Below are positions 1 to 9,200 of a stretch of DNA of 10,530 nucleotides, in pieces (position 1 is the stretch's first letter; each line of letters begins with the position of its first letter). A program made the position numbers and the translations under genes. A model generated the notes under the pieces. It searched no databases. It was not told the DNA's origin and saw only the letters and a list, made by a program, of their open reading frames with translations. This DNA comes from Deltaproteobacteria bacterium (lineage in GTDB: Bacteria; Desulfobacterota; SM23-61). Location of the stretch: NCBI GenBank assembly GCA_029857975.1, contig JAOUFX010000049.1, positions 1-10,530 on the forward strand. The letters are read 5' to 3'.

Positions 1-72
1 AACCTGGGGTTCAGTGAAGAGACGGCCATCCGCGAATCCTGCCGCTGCCTGCGGTGCGACCTGGAGATTTAA
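1..72 (+). CDS. C-terminal end of a Cys-rich FAD/NAD(P) oxidoreductase (partial)
   Basis: Frame 1 is open from the window edge to a TAA at 70-72 and encodes 23 residues ending in ESCRCLRCDLEI. A terminal 'RCLRCDL' with closely spaced cysteines is typical of the C-terminus of GltD-like or NuoF-like flavoproteins that serve as NAD(P)H-oxidising subunits of hydrogenases and formate dehydrogenases. The gene lies just upstream of fdhA on the same strand, so it is probably the diaphorase subunit that exchanges electrons between FdhA and NAD(P) or ferredoxin. That role is inference, because the catalytic domains are outside the window. The 210-bp gap to fdhA is long for a tight operon and holds a repeat, so cotranscription is likely but not shown. 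Confidence 0.5.
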   Translation, partial: NLGFSEETAIRESCRCLRCDLEI

Positions 73-78
73 AAAATA

Positions 79-258
79 TTCACCGCCGAGAGCGCAGAGA
101 ACGCAGAGGTAAAAAATTCGAAGCTCGAAGCACGAAATCCGAAATAAGCACAAAAAAAGTTTAGAATTTTGATATTTAAATTTTGGGTTTGTTTGGGATT
201 TGGATTTTGGAATTTAAGATTTGAACGTGATATTTTTCTCCGCGTTCTCTGCGGTGAA
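79..258. repeat. Intergenic element bounded by inverted 'cagagaacgc(a/g)gag' arms
   Basis: This spacer lies between the flavoprotein end and fdhA. The left arm begins ttcaccgc and holds cagagaacgcagag at 95-108. The right arm at 238-251 is ctccgcgttctctg, whose reverse complement matches the left arm at 13 of 14 bases; ttcaccg also recurs inverted, ending at 258. The left arm carries about 8 extra bases, as if a short internal unit were partly duplicated. The interior (about 111-230) is AT-rich, low in complexity and biased to T and G runs (ttttgggtttgtttgggat). 'Cgcagagaacgcagag' units are a familiar dispersed intergenic repeat in several bacterial genomes. No protein-coding signal is seen here. 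Confidence 0.55.
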
Positions 259-282
259 AAAAAGAAATGAGGGAAGAAAGAA

Positions 283-2970
283 ATGGCAGAGATTCAATTG
301 ACCGTAGACGGACGGGAGGTGCGGGCCGAAGAAGGCCTGACCATCATGGAAGCTGCCCGGAAGGCAGGGATCGACATCCCCCACCTCTGTTACCGCGAGG
401 ATCTTACTCCGACCACCGGCTGCCGCTTGTGCGTGGTGGAGGTGGAGGGGGCGAGGACTCTCATTGCTTCCTGTGCTATGCCGGTGGCCAACAAGATGGT
501 GGTGCGCACCAATACCCAACGGGTGCAGGATGCGCGGAAGCTGGTGGTGGAGCTGCTCCTTTCCGACCATCCCTATGACTGCATGACTTGCGAAAAGAGC
601 GGCACCTGTCTCCTGGAAAAATATGCTTATGAATTCGGTATCCGTAAGCCCCGCTTCATGGGCGAAAAACACGAATACCCCCTTCGTTCTTCCAACCCGT
701 TTTACGAAAGGGATTATAACAAATGTATTCTTTGCGGCCGATGTGTAACGGTATGCCACGAAGTGCAATACTGTGAGGCCGTGGACTACTCCAAACGGGG
801 TTTTGGTACCAAAGTGGCCGCTTCCTTCGATCATGCCATGCAGGAAACGCCCTGTGTATTCTGCGGAAACTGCGTCAGTGTTTGCCCGGTGGGAGCGTTG
901 AGCGAGAAAGCGGGGCGTTTTCAGGGTCGGGAATGGGAGTTTCAAAAGGTCCCCACCATCTGTTCCTTTTGCGGTGTGGGATGCACTCTGGTGCTGAACG
1001 TTAAGGAGAATCAGATTCTCAAAGTGACTTCCGACAAGGATCTGGGAGTTAACCGAGGTTGGACCTGCGTCAAGGGTAGGTTCGGGTTTGACTATGTACA
1101 CAGCGCGGACCGGCTCAGGGAGCCCCTGATCAAAGAAGGCGACCAATTCCGTACCGCTTCCTGGGAGGAGGCCCTGGAGGCTGTAGCCAAGGGCCTGAAG
1201 AAGGTCAAGGCCGAGCATGGGCCCGAGGCCATCGGCGTGCTGGTTTCCGCCAAATGTACCAACGAAGAAAACTACCTCCTGCAGAAGTTGGCCCGCGCCG
1301 CCCTGGGCACGAACAATGTGGACCACTGCGCCAGGCTTTGACACAGCTCCACGGTCGCCGGTCTGGCGATGGCTTTCGGAAGCGGAGCAATGACCAATTC
1401 CATCGAGGAAGTCCGCAATGCGGATTGTATCCTGGTGATCGGCTCGAATACGACGGAGAATCATCCGGTCATTGCCCTGGAAATTAAGAATGCGGTCCGC
1501 GGGAAAGGAGCCAAGCTGATTGTGGCGGATCCGCGGCGGATCGATCTGGTGAATGAGGCGCATCTCTGGCTGGGCCAAAAGCCGGGGACGGATGTGGCCC
1601 TGATCAACGGCATGATCCAAGCCATCATTGCTCAGGGATGGCTCAATAAAACCTTCGTGTCAGAGCGCACCGAAGGGTTTGAAGCCCTGGCCGAATCCGT
1701 TAAGGAGTTTACGCCGGAAGCGGTGGAGAAAATTACCGGGGTGGCGGCCCAGGACTTGGTTGAAGCCGCGAGACTTTTCGCCCAAGCTCCTCATTCATCC
1801 ATTCTTTATGCCATGGGGATCACCCAGCATGCCACCGGGACCAACAATGTTTTGGCTCTGGCGAACCTGGCCATGATTACCGGTCAGATCGGGAAGCTTT
1901 ATGCAGGGGTAAATCCCTTGCGGGGCCAGAATAACGTCCAGGGGGCCTGTGACATGGGCGGACTGCCTAATGTGTACACGGCATACCAGCGGGTGGATGA
2001 TAAGGCGGCGCAGAAAAAATTTGAGAAAGCGTGGGGAGTCCCTCTTTCGCCCAGGCCCGGTTTGACGCTGATGGAGATGATGAAGGGAATCGCGGAGGGA
2101 AAGGTCAAAGCGCTTTTCATCCTGGGCGAGAATCCACTGCTTTCAGACCCCAATGCCAATAAAGTACAAGAAGAACTTAAACACCTTGATTTACTCGTTG
2201 TCCAAGACATCTTCCTCTCGGAAACTGCCGAATTGGCCCACGTTGTCCTTCCCGGAGTAAGCTTTGCCGAGAAAGACGGAACCTTTACGAATACCGAACG
2301 GCGGGTGCAACGGGTGCGCAAGGCTATTGAACCGGTGGGCAATTCCCGCCCCGACTGGCAGATCACCAGCGATCTATCCACCCGGCTGGGTTATCCGATG
2401 CAGTACAATTCTCCGGCCGCGATCATGGAGGAGATTGCTTCCCTGACGCCGTCCTATGGGGGCATCCGTTATGAACGGCTGGAAGGCCTGGGGCTGCAGT
2501 GGCCCTGTCCATCGGTGGATCATCCCGGTACATCCTTTTTGCATCAAGACAAATTTACCCGGGGCAAGGGGAAATTCCACGTAACTCCTTATGTGCCGGC
2601 TCCGGAGCTCCCCGATGAAGAGTATCCGTATCTATTGACTACGGGCCGGGTACTCTATCATTACCACACCATGATCAGCAGAAAATCCAAAGGGCTATCG
2701 GAGATCTATCCCGAAGGGGTGCTGGAAATCAATCCGGAAGACGCCATACGGCTGGGAATTCAGCCGGACAATGGACATGTGGAGGTGGCCTCTCGCCGGG
2801 GCAAGGTAAAGGTCAAAGCGAAAATCTCGGAAAATCTTCAACCGGGGATGGTTTTTATGACTTTCCATTTCAAAGAAGCGGCCGCCAACCTGTTGACGCT
2901 CGATGTGCTGGACCCGGTAGCCAAGATCCCCGGATACAAGGTATGCGCCGTAAAGGTCCAGAAAATTTAA
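283..2970 (+). CDS. fdhA: Formate dehydrogenase catalytic subunit, selenocysteine-containing, with NuoG-like Fe-S N-terminus
   Basis: The gene encodes 895 residues if the TGA at 1339-1341 (codon 353) is read as selenocysteine. It should reversibly oxidise formate to CO2 at a molybdenum or tungsten bis-pterin centre, probably in the cytoplasm because no signal peptide is seen. Domains in order: [2Fe-2S] ferredoxin (C36, C47, C50, C64); a His-Cys3 [4Fe-4S] site (H96, C100, C103, C109); two ferredoxin-type [4Fe-4S] sites (C148/151/154/158 and C191/194/197/201); the catalytic-domain [4Fe-4S] (C227, C230, C234, C262); active site U353-H354 in [17 protein letters not shown]547 in [15 protein letters not shown], matching the conserved FdhF arginine; and a pterin dinucleotide-binding C-terminal domain from about residue 783. 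The start ATG has a modest gaggga site 8 nt upstream. This architecture is that of NAD- or ferredoxin-linked soluble enzymes that pair with NuoE/NuoF-like subunits. Whether the metal is Mo or W cannot be read from the sequence. Confidence 0.95.
1339..1380 (+). promoter_or_regulatory. Selenocysteine UGA codon and bacterial SECIS hairpin
   Basis: The UGA at 1339-1341 is followed by a 6-bp stem, gtcgcc (1354-1359) with ggcgat (1365-1370), that encloses the loop ggtct (1360-1364). E. coli fdhF has the same GGUCU loop recognised by SelB, also 18 nt after its UGA. A possible lower stem pairs tcc (1348-1350) with gga (1378-1380). The reading frame stays open and homologous to FdhA on both sides, which excludes a true stop. 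The host must therefore encode SelA, SelB, SelD and tRNA-Sec. Confidence 0.93.
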
Positions 2971-2979
2971 CCACCTCTC

Positions 2980-3001
2980 CCGGGGCAGAATTCTGCCCCG
3001 G
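2980..3001 (+). terminator. Perfect palindrome after fdhA, probable transcription terminator
   Basis: A 22-bp perfect palindrome starts 9 bases after the fdhA stop. It can fold as a 9-bp GC-rich stem (ccggggcag with ctgccccgg) around aatt. The sequence after it is pyrimidine-rich (cccaactttctccttgtctt) but has no clean T-run, so intrinsic termination may be partial. Its position at the end of the formate dehydrogenase unit and before the separate aacS operon supports the call. Confidence 0.55.
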
Positions 3002-3112
3002 CCCAACTTTCTCCTTGTCTTACCTTCCTCTTTTTGATATCTTCCTCATGTCCGGCCTACACATGCTTATCCCAATAATCTCCCCTTATGGTTGGGGGGT
3101 TCACTCTATAGA

Positions 3113-3118
3113 AAGGAG
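3113..3118 (+). promoter_or_regulatory. Ribosome binding site that sets the aacS start
   Basis: Aaggag lies 6 nt before the ATG at 3125. The in-frame ATG at 3092, 11 codons earlier, has no Shine-Dalgarno site at proper spacing, and its extra codons run through the ribosome binding site, so 3125 is preferred. No convincing promoter was found between 3002 and 3112. Confidence 0.75.
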
Positions 3119-3124
3119 CATGCT

Positions 3125-5083
3125 ATGAAGACGCCACTCTGGAGGCCATCCGCAGAATGGATCAAGAACGCCAATATGACCCGCTTCACGGAATATGTGA
3201 ACCAAAGGCACGGCAAAAAATTTCGGACCTATTTTGAGCTTTACCAGTGGTCCATTGAGAACATCCCTGATTTTTGGGCCCGCATGTGGGAGTTCGCCGA
3301 CATCAGGGCTTCGCGGGGATATGACCAGGTCGTTGATGATTTAGGCAAGTTTCCGGGGGCCAAGTGGTTTTCCGGGGCCAGGTTAAATTTTGCCGAAAAC
3401 CTCCTGCGCTTTCGCGACGAACGAGCCGCCTTTATCTTCAAAGGAGAAGGCCGGGATTCAAGCAGGATGACTTATGCCCAGCTCTATGCCATGGTGGCCC
3501 GCTTGGCCAAGTCGCTTAGGGAATCTGGAGTCGTTCCGGGAGATCGGGTGGCGGCCTATATGCCCAACATTCCGGAGACAGCGGTGGCCATGCTGGCGGC
3601 CACCAGTATCGGGGCCATCTGGGCTTCCTGCGCGACCGACCTGGGTTCCCAGGCGGCCCTGGACCGTCTGGGACAGGTTGAACCGAAAGTTTTATTTACG
3701 GCCAATGGCTATGTCTACAAAGGGAAGGCCTTTAATTCTTTAGCCAATGCCGCAGAAATTGTCCGGGGAATCCCCTCCCTGAAGAAAGTTGTGGTGATAC
3801 CTTTTACGGAAAATAAAATTGACATTGGCAACATTCCTCACTCCGTTCTCTTTGAAGATTTCCTGGCCAAGGAGAAAGAACCTCCCCTGGCATTTGAACA
3901 GTTACCCGCCGATCACCCGGTGTATATCATGTTTTCCTCCGGAACCACCGGTAAGCCCAAGTGCATGGTGCAGGGCGCCGGGGGAGTTTTGATCAACCAC
4001 CTGAAAGAGCTTATCCTGCACACGGATTTAAAGAGGGAAGATACGATCCTGTACATTACCACCTGCAGCTGGATGATGTGGAACTGGTTGGTCAGTTCGC
4101 TGGGAGTGGGGGCCACGGTCGCACTCTATGAAGGGAATCCCAGTTCTCCGGATGCCGGAGCCATGTGGAAATTAGCCCAGGATGAGAAAATAACGATTTT
4201 CGGCACCAGCGCCGCTTTCATCAATTATCTCCGCAGCGAAGGGGTTAAGCCGGGAAGAGATTATGATTTATCCGCCCTCAGAGAAATATCACAAACCGGG
4301 TCACCCCTCGCAGCGGAAGGGTTTGAATATGTTTATCAGGAGATTAAAAAGGATCTCCATTTCAATTCGATTTCCGGAGGGACGGACATCAACGGCTGTT
4401 TTGCCGGCGGTACCCCCAACAGCCCGGTTTACGCCGGGGAGTTACAGGGGCCGGCCCTGGCGATGAAATTGAAAGCCTACAATGAGCAAGGCCAGGCGGT
4501 ATATGATCAGCAAGGAGAACTGGTTTGTGAGGCTCCAACCCCATCCATGCCGCTGTATTTCTGGAACGATCCCAACGGAGAAAAATATAAAAGCGCCTAC
4601 TTCGAATTCTATCCGCAGGTTTGGCGCCATGGCGACTACATCGTCATGCACAAAGATACAGGGGGCATTACTTTTTATGGCCGCTCCGACTCGGTTTTAA
4701 ATCCCTCCGGCGTGCGCATCGGGACAGCCGAAATCTATAATGTGATGGATCAGCTGGGAGAGGTTGCCGATAGCCTGGTCATCGGGCAAAACTGGAAAGG
4801 GGATCAACGGGTCATCCTTTTTGTACAGCTTCGGCCCGGGAACCAGCTCACGGACGAGTTAAAAAACAAGATTAAAAAATCTCTCCGGGAGAAAGCTTCG
4901 CCCCGGCATGTTCCGGCAATCATCATGGAGGCTCCGGATATCCCCTATACCTTGAACATGAAAAAAGTGGAGAGTGCGGTCACGAATATACTCAACAGCA
5001 AGCCGGTCCTGAACCGGGATGCCCTGAAAAATCCAGAGTCGTTGAATTACTATGAAAAAATTTTTCCTGAGCTACAAAAATAA
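3125..5083 (+). CDS. aacS: Acetoacetate-CoA ligase (acetoacetyl-CoA synthetase, AMP-forming)
   Basis: The 652-residue protein has the usual length of the family (about 650). It belongs to the ANL adenylate-forming superfamily and should convert acetoacetate, ATP and CoA to acetoacetyl-CoA, AMP and PPi in the cytoplasm. The nucleotide-binding loop SSGTTGKPK is at residues 271-279. It is followed by a stretch with HLKELILHTDLKRED and TTCSWMMWNWLVSSLG that is characteristic of acetoacetate-CoA ligases rather than acetyl-CoA synthetases. The C-terminal domain carries SGVRIGTAEIYN and the adenylation lysine region IPYTLNMKKVE (K613/K614); the family more often has NGKK here, so the Met is a mild oddity. 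An N-terminal WxP segment and the LNFAENLL motif are also typical. The gene leads a two-gene operon with the ORF at 5103. Its likely role is activating acetoacetate, from ketone or ketogenic acid breakdown, for thiolytic cleavage to acetyl-CoA. Related acyl substrates cannot be excluded. Confidence 0.92.
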   Translation: MKTPLWRPSAEWIKNANMTRFTEYVNQRHGKKFRTYFELYQWSIENIPDFWARMWEFADIRASRGYDQVVDDLGKFPGAKWFSGARLNFAENLLRFRDERAAFIFKGEGRDSSRMTYAQLYAMVARLAKSLRESGVVPGDRVAAYMPNIPETAVAMLAATSIGAIWASCATDLGSQAALDRLGQVEPKVLFTANGYVYKGKAFNSLANAAEIVRGIPSLKKVVVIPFTENKIDIGNIPHSVLFEDFLAKEKEPPLAFEQLPADHPVYIMFSSGTTGKPKCMVQGAGGVLINHLKELILHTDLKREDTILYITTCSWMMWNWLVSSLGVGATVALYEGNPSSPDAGAMWKLAQDEKITIFGTSAAFINYLRSEGVKPGRDYDLSALREISQTGSPLAAEGFEYVYQEIKKDLHFNSISGGTDINGCFAGGTPNSPVYAGELQGPALAMKLKAYNEQGQAVYDQQGELVCEAPTPSMPLYFWNDPNGEKYKSAYFEFYPQVWRHGDYIVMHKDTGGITFYGRSDSVLNPSGVRIGTAEIYNVMDQLGEVADSLVIGQNWKGDQRVILFVQLRPGNQLTDELKNKIKKSLREKASPRHVPAIIMEAPDIPYTLNMKKVESAVTNILNSKPVLNRDALKNPESLNYYEKIFPELQK

Positions 5084-5102
5084 AAAAATTTAGGAGGTTG
5101 CC

Positions 5103-5981
5103 ATGTTTTATGAAGTAAGAGTACCGGAAACCAAACCGGGTGGAAAACAAATTTCTGCTCTGGTAGTCCTGAATCCCTCCGAATCCAGGAGACTTCTGGC
5201 TAAGGCCACGGTGGCCCTTCCGGAAGTGCAAAACGCCTGGAAAAACGGGATGATCATCATTGGGCGGGGCATCACCAACGCCTACGTCAGCGAAGAGCTG
5301 TTCGGAATTTCCTTGGAGCCCAAGGCAGGGCAGACCGTGGGCCTGATTAGCAAAGGATTCACGAACTCCCATGCCGGCCTGCCTCCCACTACCTGGCATG
5401 TGATCAAGAAAGGAAAGGTGGTGGAAGGAGCGGACTCGAATGTTGAAATTCTTAATTTCGGGCCGGAAGATGTCTTTATCAAGGGGGGCAATGCTGTGGA
5501 CAGTCAGGGAAATGCCGGAGTATACGCTTCCGGTTTGAAAGGGGGGACCATCGGCATGTGCTGGCCGATTGTTACGGCCCGGGGCTCTCATCTGATTCAG
5601 CCGGTGGGGCTCGAGAAGCTCGTCCCCTCTGTCCTGGAAGCTTCGATGCATTCGGGGATTTACCACTTCCAATACAGCATGGGCCTGCCGGGGAGGGTTG
5701 TCCCGGTAACCTCGAGCAAGGTAGTCACGGAAATTCAGGCTTTCGCCCTCCTCGCGGGTGTTCGAGCCTATCATATTTCCTCCGGAGGAGTGGGCGGATC
5801 CGAGGGGGCCGTCGTTCTCAGCTTGGAAGGAGAAGAAGAGAAAGTAAAGAAGGCTTTTGATTTGGCTAAATCCGTAAAAGGGGAACCGGCGGTGAGTTTG
5901 CCCGATAAATACAAAGTAAGTTCGCCGGCTGATTATAAGTACGACGCCATGGCTCAACTTGGTACCTTAGGGGGACTCTAA
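5103..5981 (+). CDS. Unrecognised 292-residue protein cotranscribed with aacS; possible RpiA/NagB/CoA-transferase-like fold
   Basis: I do not recognise this family by name. An aggagg site 5 nt before the ATG and a 19-bp gap after aacS indicate translational and probably transcriptional coupling. It has no signal peptide, transmembrane helix or Cys cluster. Glycine-rich segments include IIIGRGITNAYVSEEL (about residues 50-66), EDVFIKGGNAVDSQGNAGV and HLIQPVGLEKLVPS. The first two are reminiscent of the RpiA segments GLGTGSTA.YFIEEL and LIKGGGGAL, and the third of LUD/LutC-type proteins, all of the NagB/RpiA/CoA-transferase fold. This is by-eye similarity only. The C-terminal third has SSGGVGGSEGAVVLSLEGEE, followed by a charged helix. 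Its place next to acetoacetate-CoA ligase suggests a role with acetoacetate or CoA esters, perhaps accessory or regulatory, but no reaction is assigned. The gene ends 50 bp before a strong terminator. Confidence 0.88.
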   Translation: MFYEVRVPETKPGGKQISALVVLNPSESRRLLAKATVALPEVQNAWKNGMIIIGRGITNAYVSEELFGISLEPKAGQTVGLISKGFTNSHAGLPPTTWHVIKKGKVVEGADSNVEILNFGPEDVFIKGGNAVDSQGNAGVYASGLKGGTIGMCWPIVTARGSHLIQPVGLEKLVPSVLEASMHSGIYHFQYSMGLPGRVVPVTSSKVVTEIQAFALLAGVRAYHISSGGVGGSEGAVVLSLEGEEEKVKKAFDLAKSVKGEPAVSLPDKYKVSSPADYKYDAMAQLGTLGGL

Positions 5982-6031
5982 GGAGCCGAGGCCAGGTTGA
6001 AATTTAATTAATCAGTTGCGCCCTATCATTA

Positions 6032-6067
6032 CCCCGCTTTTCACTTCCGTGAAAAGCGGGGTTTTTT
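6032..6067 (+). terminator. Intrinsic (Rho-independent) terminator of the aacS operon
   Basis: A perfect 13-bp stem, ccccgcttttcac (6032-6044) with gtgaaaagcgggg (6049-6061), encloses a ttcc loop and is followed at once by six T residues (6062-6067). This is a textbook intrinsic terminator and separates the aacS unit from the following oxidoreductase gene. Confidence 0.95.
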
Positions 6068-6235
6068 ATCGGCATGCCAATATTGTTGGACCCATGCTTC
6101 TTCCTAAAATTTTCCAGGAGGTGAATCGAAGGGGTTAAAAATTTCATCTAAATAAATGGTATTTTTTAAAACCATTGTTGAGCAAATTTCACTTTTTGAT
6201 TCACCTGCAAAACGGAACGGCAATATTACCTCTGC

Positions 6236-6243
6236 GGAGGAGG
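6236..6243 (+). promoter_or_regulatory. Ribosome binding site that sets the start of the FAD/Fe-S fusion gene
   Basis: Ggaggagg ends 5 nt before the ATG at 6249. The frame is open back to an ATG at 6156, but that start has no nearby Shine-Dalgarno site, and the 31 extra residues do not resemble the family's N-terminus. The start at 6249 is therefore chosen. The upstream leader 6068-6235 also holds a perfect anti-16S match, aggaggtga (6116-6124), with no usable start codon at normal spacing. Confidence 0.7.
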
Positions 6244-6248
6244 CTGTT

Positions 6249-9200
6249 ATGGGTAAAATGAGTACGGAACGGAAAATATTCCTGGAGGAAAAATTCGGCA
6301 ACCGGTTATCTTGGCACAAAAAGGAACGGAAACTCTACGGGCATGATATTGCCGAAATGCCCAGCCTTTTCAAACCCTTGATCGGCAACACCATTCCTGA
6401 AGGGGTCGTGCAGCCGGAATCCGAATCCGAGCTTAGGGAACTGGTCCAATGGGCCGCCAAGGAGAATGTTCCGCTTACCCCACGGGGCAAAGCAACTTCC
6501 GGTTATGGAGGGGCCATTCCGGCCCAAAAGGGTCTGGTCGTGGATTTCTACCGCATGCAGCGGATCCTGAACGTTGATCCCGCCGCTCAAACCGCCACCG
6601 TCGAGGCCGGCGTAGTATGGGAAAGGCTGGATCAAAAGCTGGCCAAGCAAGGTCTCACCTTACGTCTCTACCCCACCAGCTATCCGTCGTCAACCGTAGG
6701 CGGCTGGCTGGCCCAAGGGGGGGCAGGGATTGGTTCGTACCAGGCCGGCTGGTTCCGCGACAACATTCTCAGCGCCCGGGTCGTATTGCCCACTGGCGAG
6801 GTTAGAGAATTCACCGGCAATGATCTAAACTTGATCTCCGACGCCGAGGGCATTACCGGGTTCATAACCCAAGTGACCCTCCAAGTTCAACCCCTGGAAG
6901 AGCTCGAGGTTGTCTCGATTGGCTGTCCGAATCCCCATGACCTGCAACGCCTGGTGGAATCCATCGTTGCGGCTGATCTGCCCATCTGGTCGCTCATGTT
7001 TATCAATCCCAGGATGGCTGAGCTGAAGAACCGGGCCCCGCTCATGGAGCACAACGGGCATCCGATCGAAGAACGTGTTTTGCTTCCAGCAGCCTACGTC
7101 ATGACGCTGGCCTACCGTAAAAAAGACGGCGACTCGGTCACGGGCAAACTACCGGGGCTTCTCAAGCAATGCGAGGCTGAAATCCTCAGTGAACGCATCG
7201 CGGAGCATGAGTGGCAGAACCGCTTCAAATTAATGGTGGTCAAGCGCCTGGGGCCCTCCCTGGTGCCGGCCGAGGTGGTCATTCCTTTATCCAAGTTGGG
7301 AGAGGTGATGGCCGAGATTGAGCGCAAGATCAATCAACCGCTGGTCAAGGAAGGCTTGGTGATTCGGAAAGGGGCGCAGGGCACGCTCGAAGTGGTCATC
7401 CTGGGCTTCATCCCCAGTGACCAGCGCAGGTTTGGCTATAACCTTGTCTTTGGCCTCATGCTGACCCTGCTGAAAATCGCCGAGAAACACGGAGGTCGGG
7501 CGTACAGCACCGGCCTGTATTTCACCAAGAAAGCGACTCACGTACTGGGGGCGGATCGCTTGGCCAGGTTGAAGGCCTTCAAACGGGAGGTGGACCCCAA
7601 GGGATTTATGAACCCGGGCAAAGTGATTGGCAACGGTATGGTCAGTGCAGCTCTCAGTCTGGCCAGTGCCTTCGAGTCCCTGATTCGACCCTTCGGCAAC
7701 TACGTGATTACCCAGTTAGGCGAACGACCCACCCAGCCAGTGCGGGATATTCCCGCGGACGTAGCCTGGTATGCTTACAGCTGTTCGCAATGCGGTTACT
7801 GCGTCGATGAATGCGACCAGTTCTATGGCCGGGGTTGGGAAAGCCAGAGCCCGCGCGGTAAATGGTACTGGCTGCGGGAATATATGGAGGGGCGGGAGGA
7901 CTGGGACCAATTTATGGTGGATACCATCCTGGTCTGCACGACCTGCGAGATATGCAACCTGCGCTGTTCGGCAGCGTTGCCCATCGAACCTTCCTGGATG
8001 AAATTGCGCGGCCAGCTGGTTGATGAACAGAAAAAAATGACTTTTCCACCCTTTGAGATGATGAGTGCGGCTCTGCAGGCCGAAGGGAATATCTGGGCCG
8101 GCTACCGCAGAAATCGTTCAACCTGGTTTCCGGAGGACCTGAAACCAAAACATGGACCGGAGCACAAATCCAGCAATGTTTATTTTGCCGGCTGCACGGC
8201 CAGCTACGTCGAACACGACATCGCCATGGCCAGCGTCCGCTTGCTCGACGCGGCGGGGGTGGATTTCAGTTACCTGGGGCCCAAGGAGAATTGTTGTGCC
8301 ACTCCGATGCTGGTTGCCGGCAAATGGGACGTGTTCGTGGAGACAATGAAGAAGAACATCCAGTCGGTAAAAGAGGCCGGTGCGGATACGGTAATCAGTT
8401 CTTGCCCGGCCTGCGACATGATGTGGCGGCAGGTTTATCCGGTCTGGACGAAGAAGCTGGGCATCGAGTTTGGGATTAAAGCCAGGCACTACACCGAAAT
8501 TATCTCGGATAAGATCAAGACGGGTGAATTCCAGTTTCCGCCCAACTCCCTCCAACCGGCGACGGTCACCTGGCACGACTCCTGCCATATCGGCCGGGCC
8601 TCCGGGGTCTACGATCCGCCGCGGGATGTGATCAAAGCGATTCCCAACGTCAATTTTGTCGAGATGAGCCACAACCGGCAGAATGCCCATTGCTGCGGTT
8701 CGGTCTTGACCTTGATTAAAGAGCCGCCCGTGGCAGCGGACATCGGCAAGACCCGCCTTGAGGAAGCGGTCGAAGCCGGTGCTCAGAAAGTACTGGCTCT
8801 ATGCCCATGCTGCGAGGTACAACTGCGGGTTACGGCTCAAAAGAAAAATGTCCCGATGGAAGTGGTCGACCTGGCTCATTTTGCTGCTGCGGCCCTGGGC
8901 TACGAATTTCCCGATCCCCACCCGGAAGTGCAAGCTCAGTGGGCGGTCTTTGAGGCCATGATCGGTCTGATGACCCCCCACGGCTTTGCCGGCTTGATGA
9001 ACACCATGTGGCCGGAATTAATCGCGGCCATGCCGTTCGGGATGGGGAAGATGATGAGAGGGATGGGCAAGATTCCCGGTACGCTGGAGCTGATGAAGCC
9101 CATGTTCCCCGTGCTTTTTCCCCGCCTGCTGCCGATGATGATGCCCAAGCTCATGTCCACCCTGTTGGAAAAAGTGGCCGAGCGGATTCCCATGCCTGAT

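Noticed and set aside
214..1620. 468-residue open frame on the minus strand opposite fdhA
   Set aside because: It lies wholly across well-conserved FdhA coding sequence and the intergenic repeat. Its translation shows no recognisable domain and begins inside the inverted repeat (FTAENAEK is a typical repeat-derived string). It is a shadow of codon bias.
1369..2970. A separate molybdopterin oxidoreductase gene starting at the ATG at 1369
   Set aside because: This Met is residue 363 of the Sec-containing FdhA and lies in the SECIS stem. There is no ribosome binding site, and the active-site segment would be lost.
3002..3112. Promoter for aacS, e.g. TTGATA at 3034-3039
   Set aside because: No acceptable -10 box stands 16-18 bp downstream, so I could not support a promoter although one is probably present.
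4992..5957. 321-residue open frame on the minus strand over the 5103-5981 gene
   Set aside because: The + strand frame has a strong ribosome binding site, tight spacing to aacS and a terminator behind it. The minus frame has none of these and reads as low-structure, Pro/His-rich sequence.
6155..6176. Short hairpin aatggt/accatt over the alternative start at 6156
   Set aside because: The stem is only 6 bp, AT-rich, with a 10-nt loop. It is too weak to support a regulatory claim.
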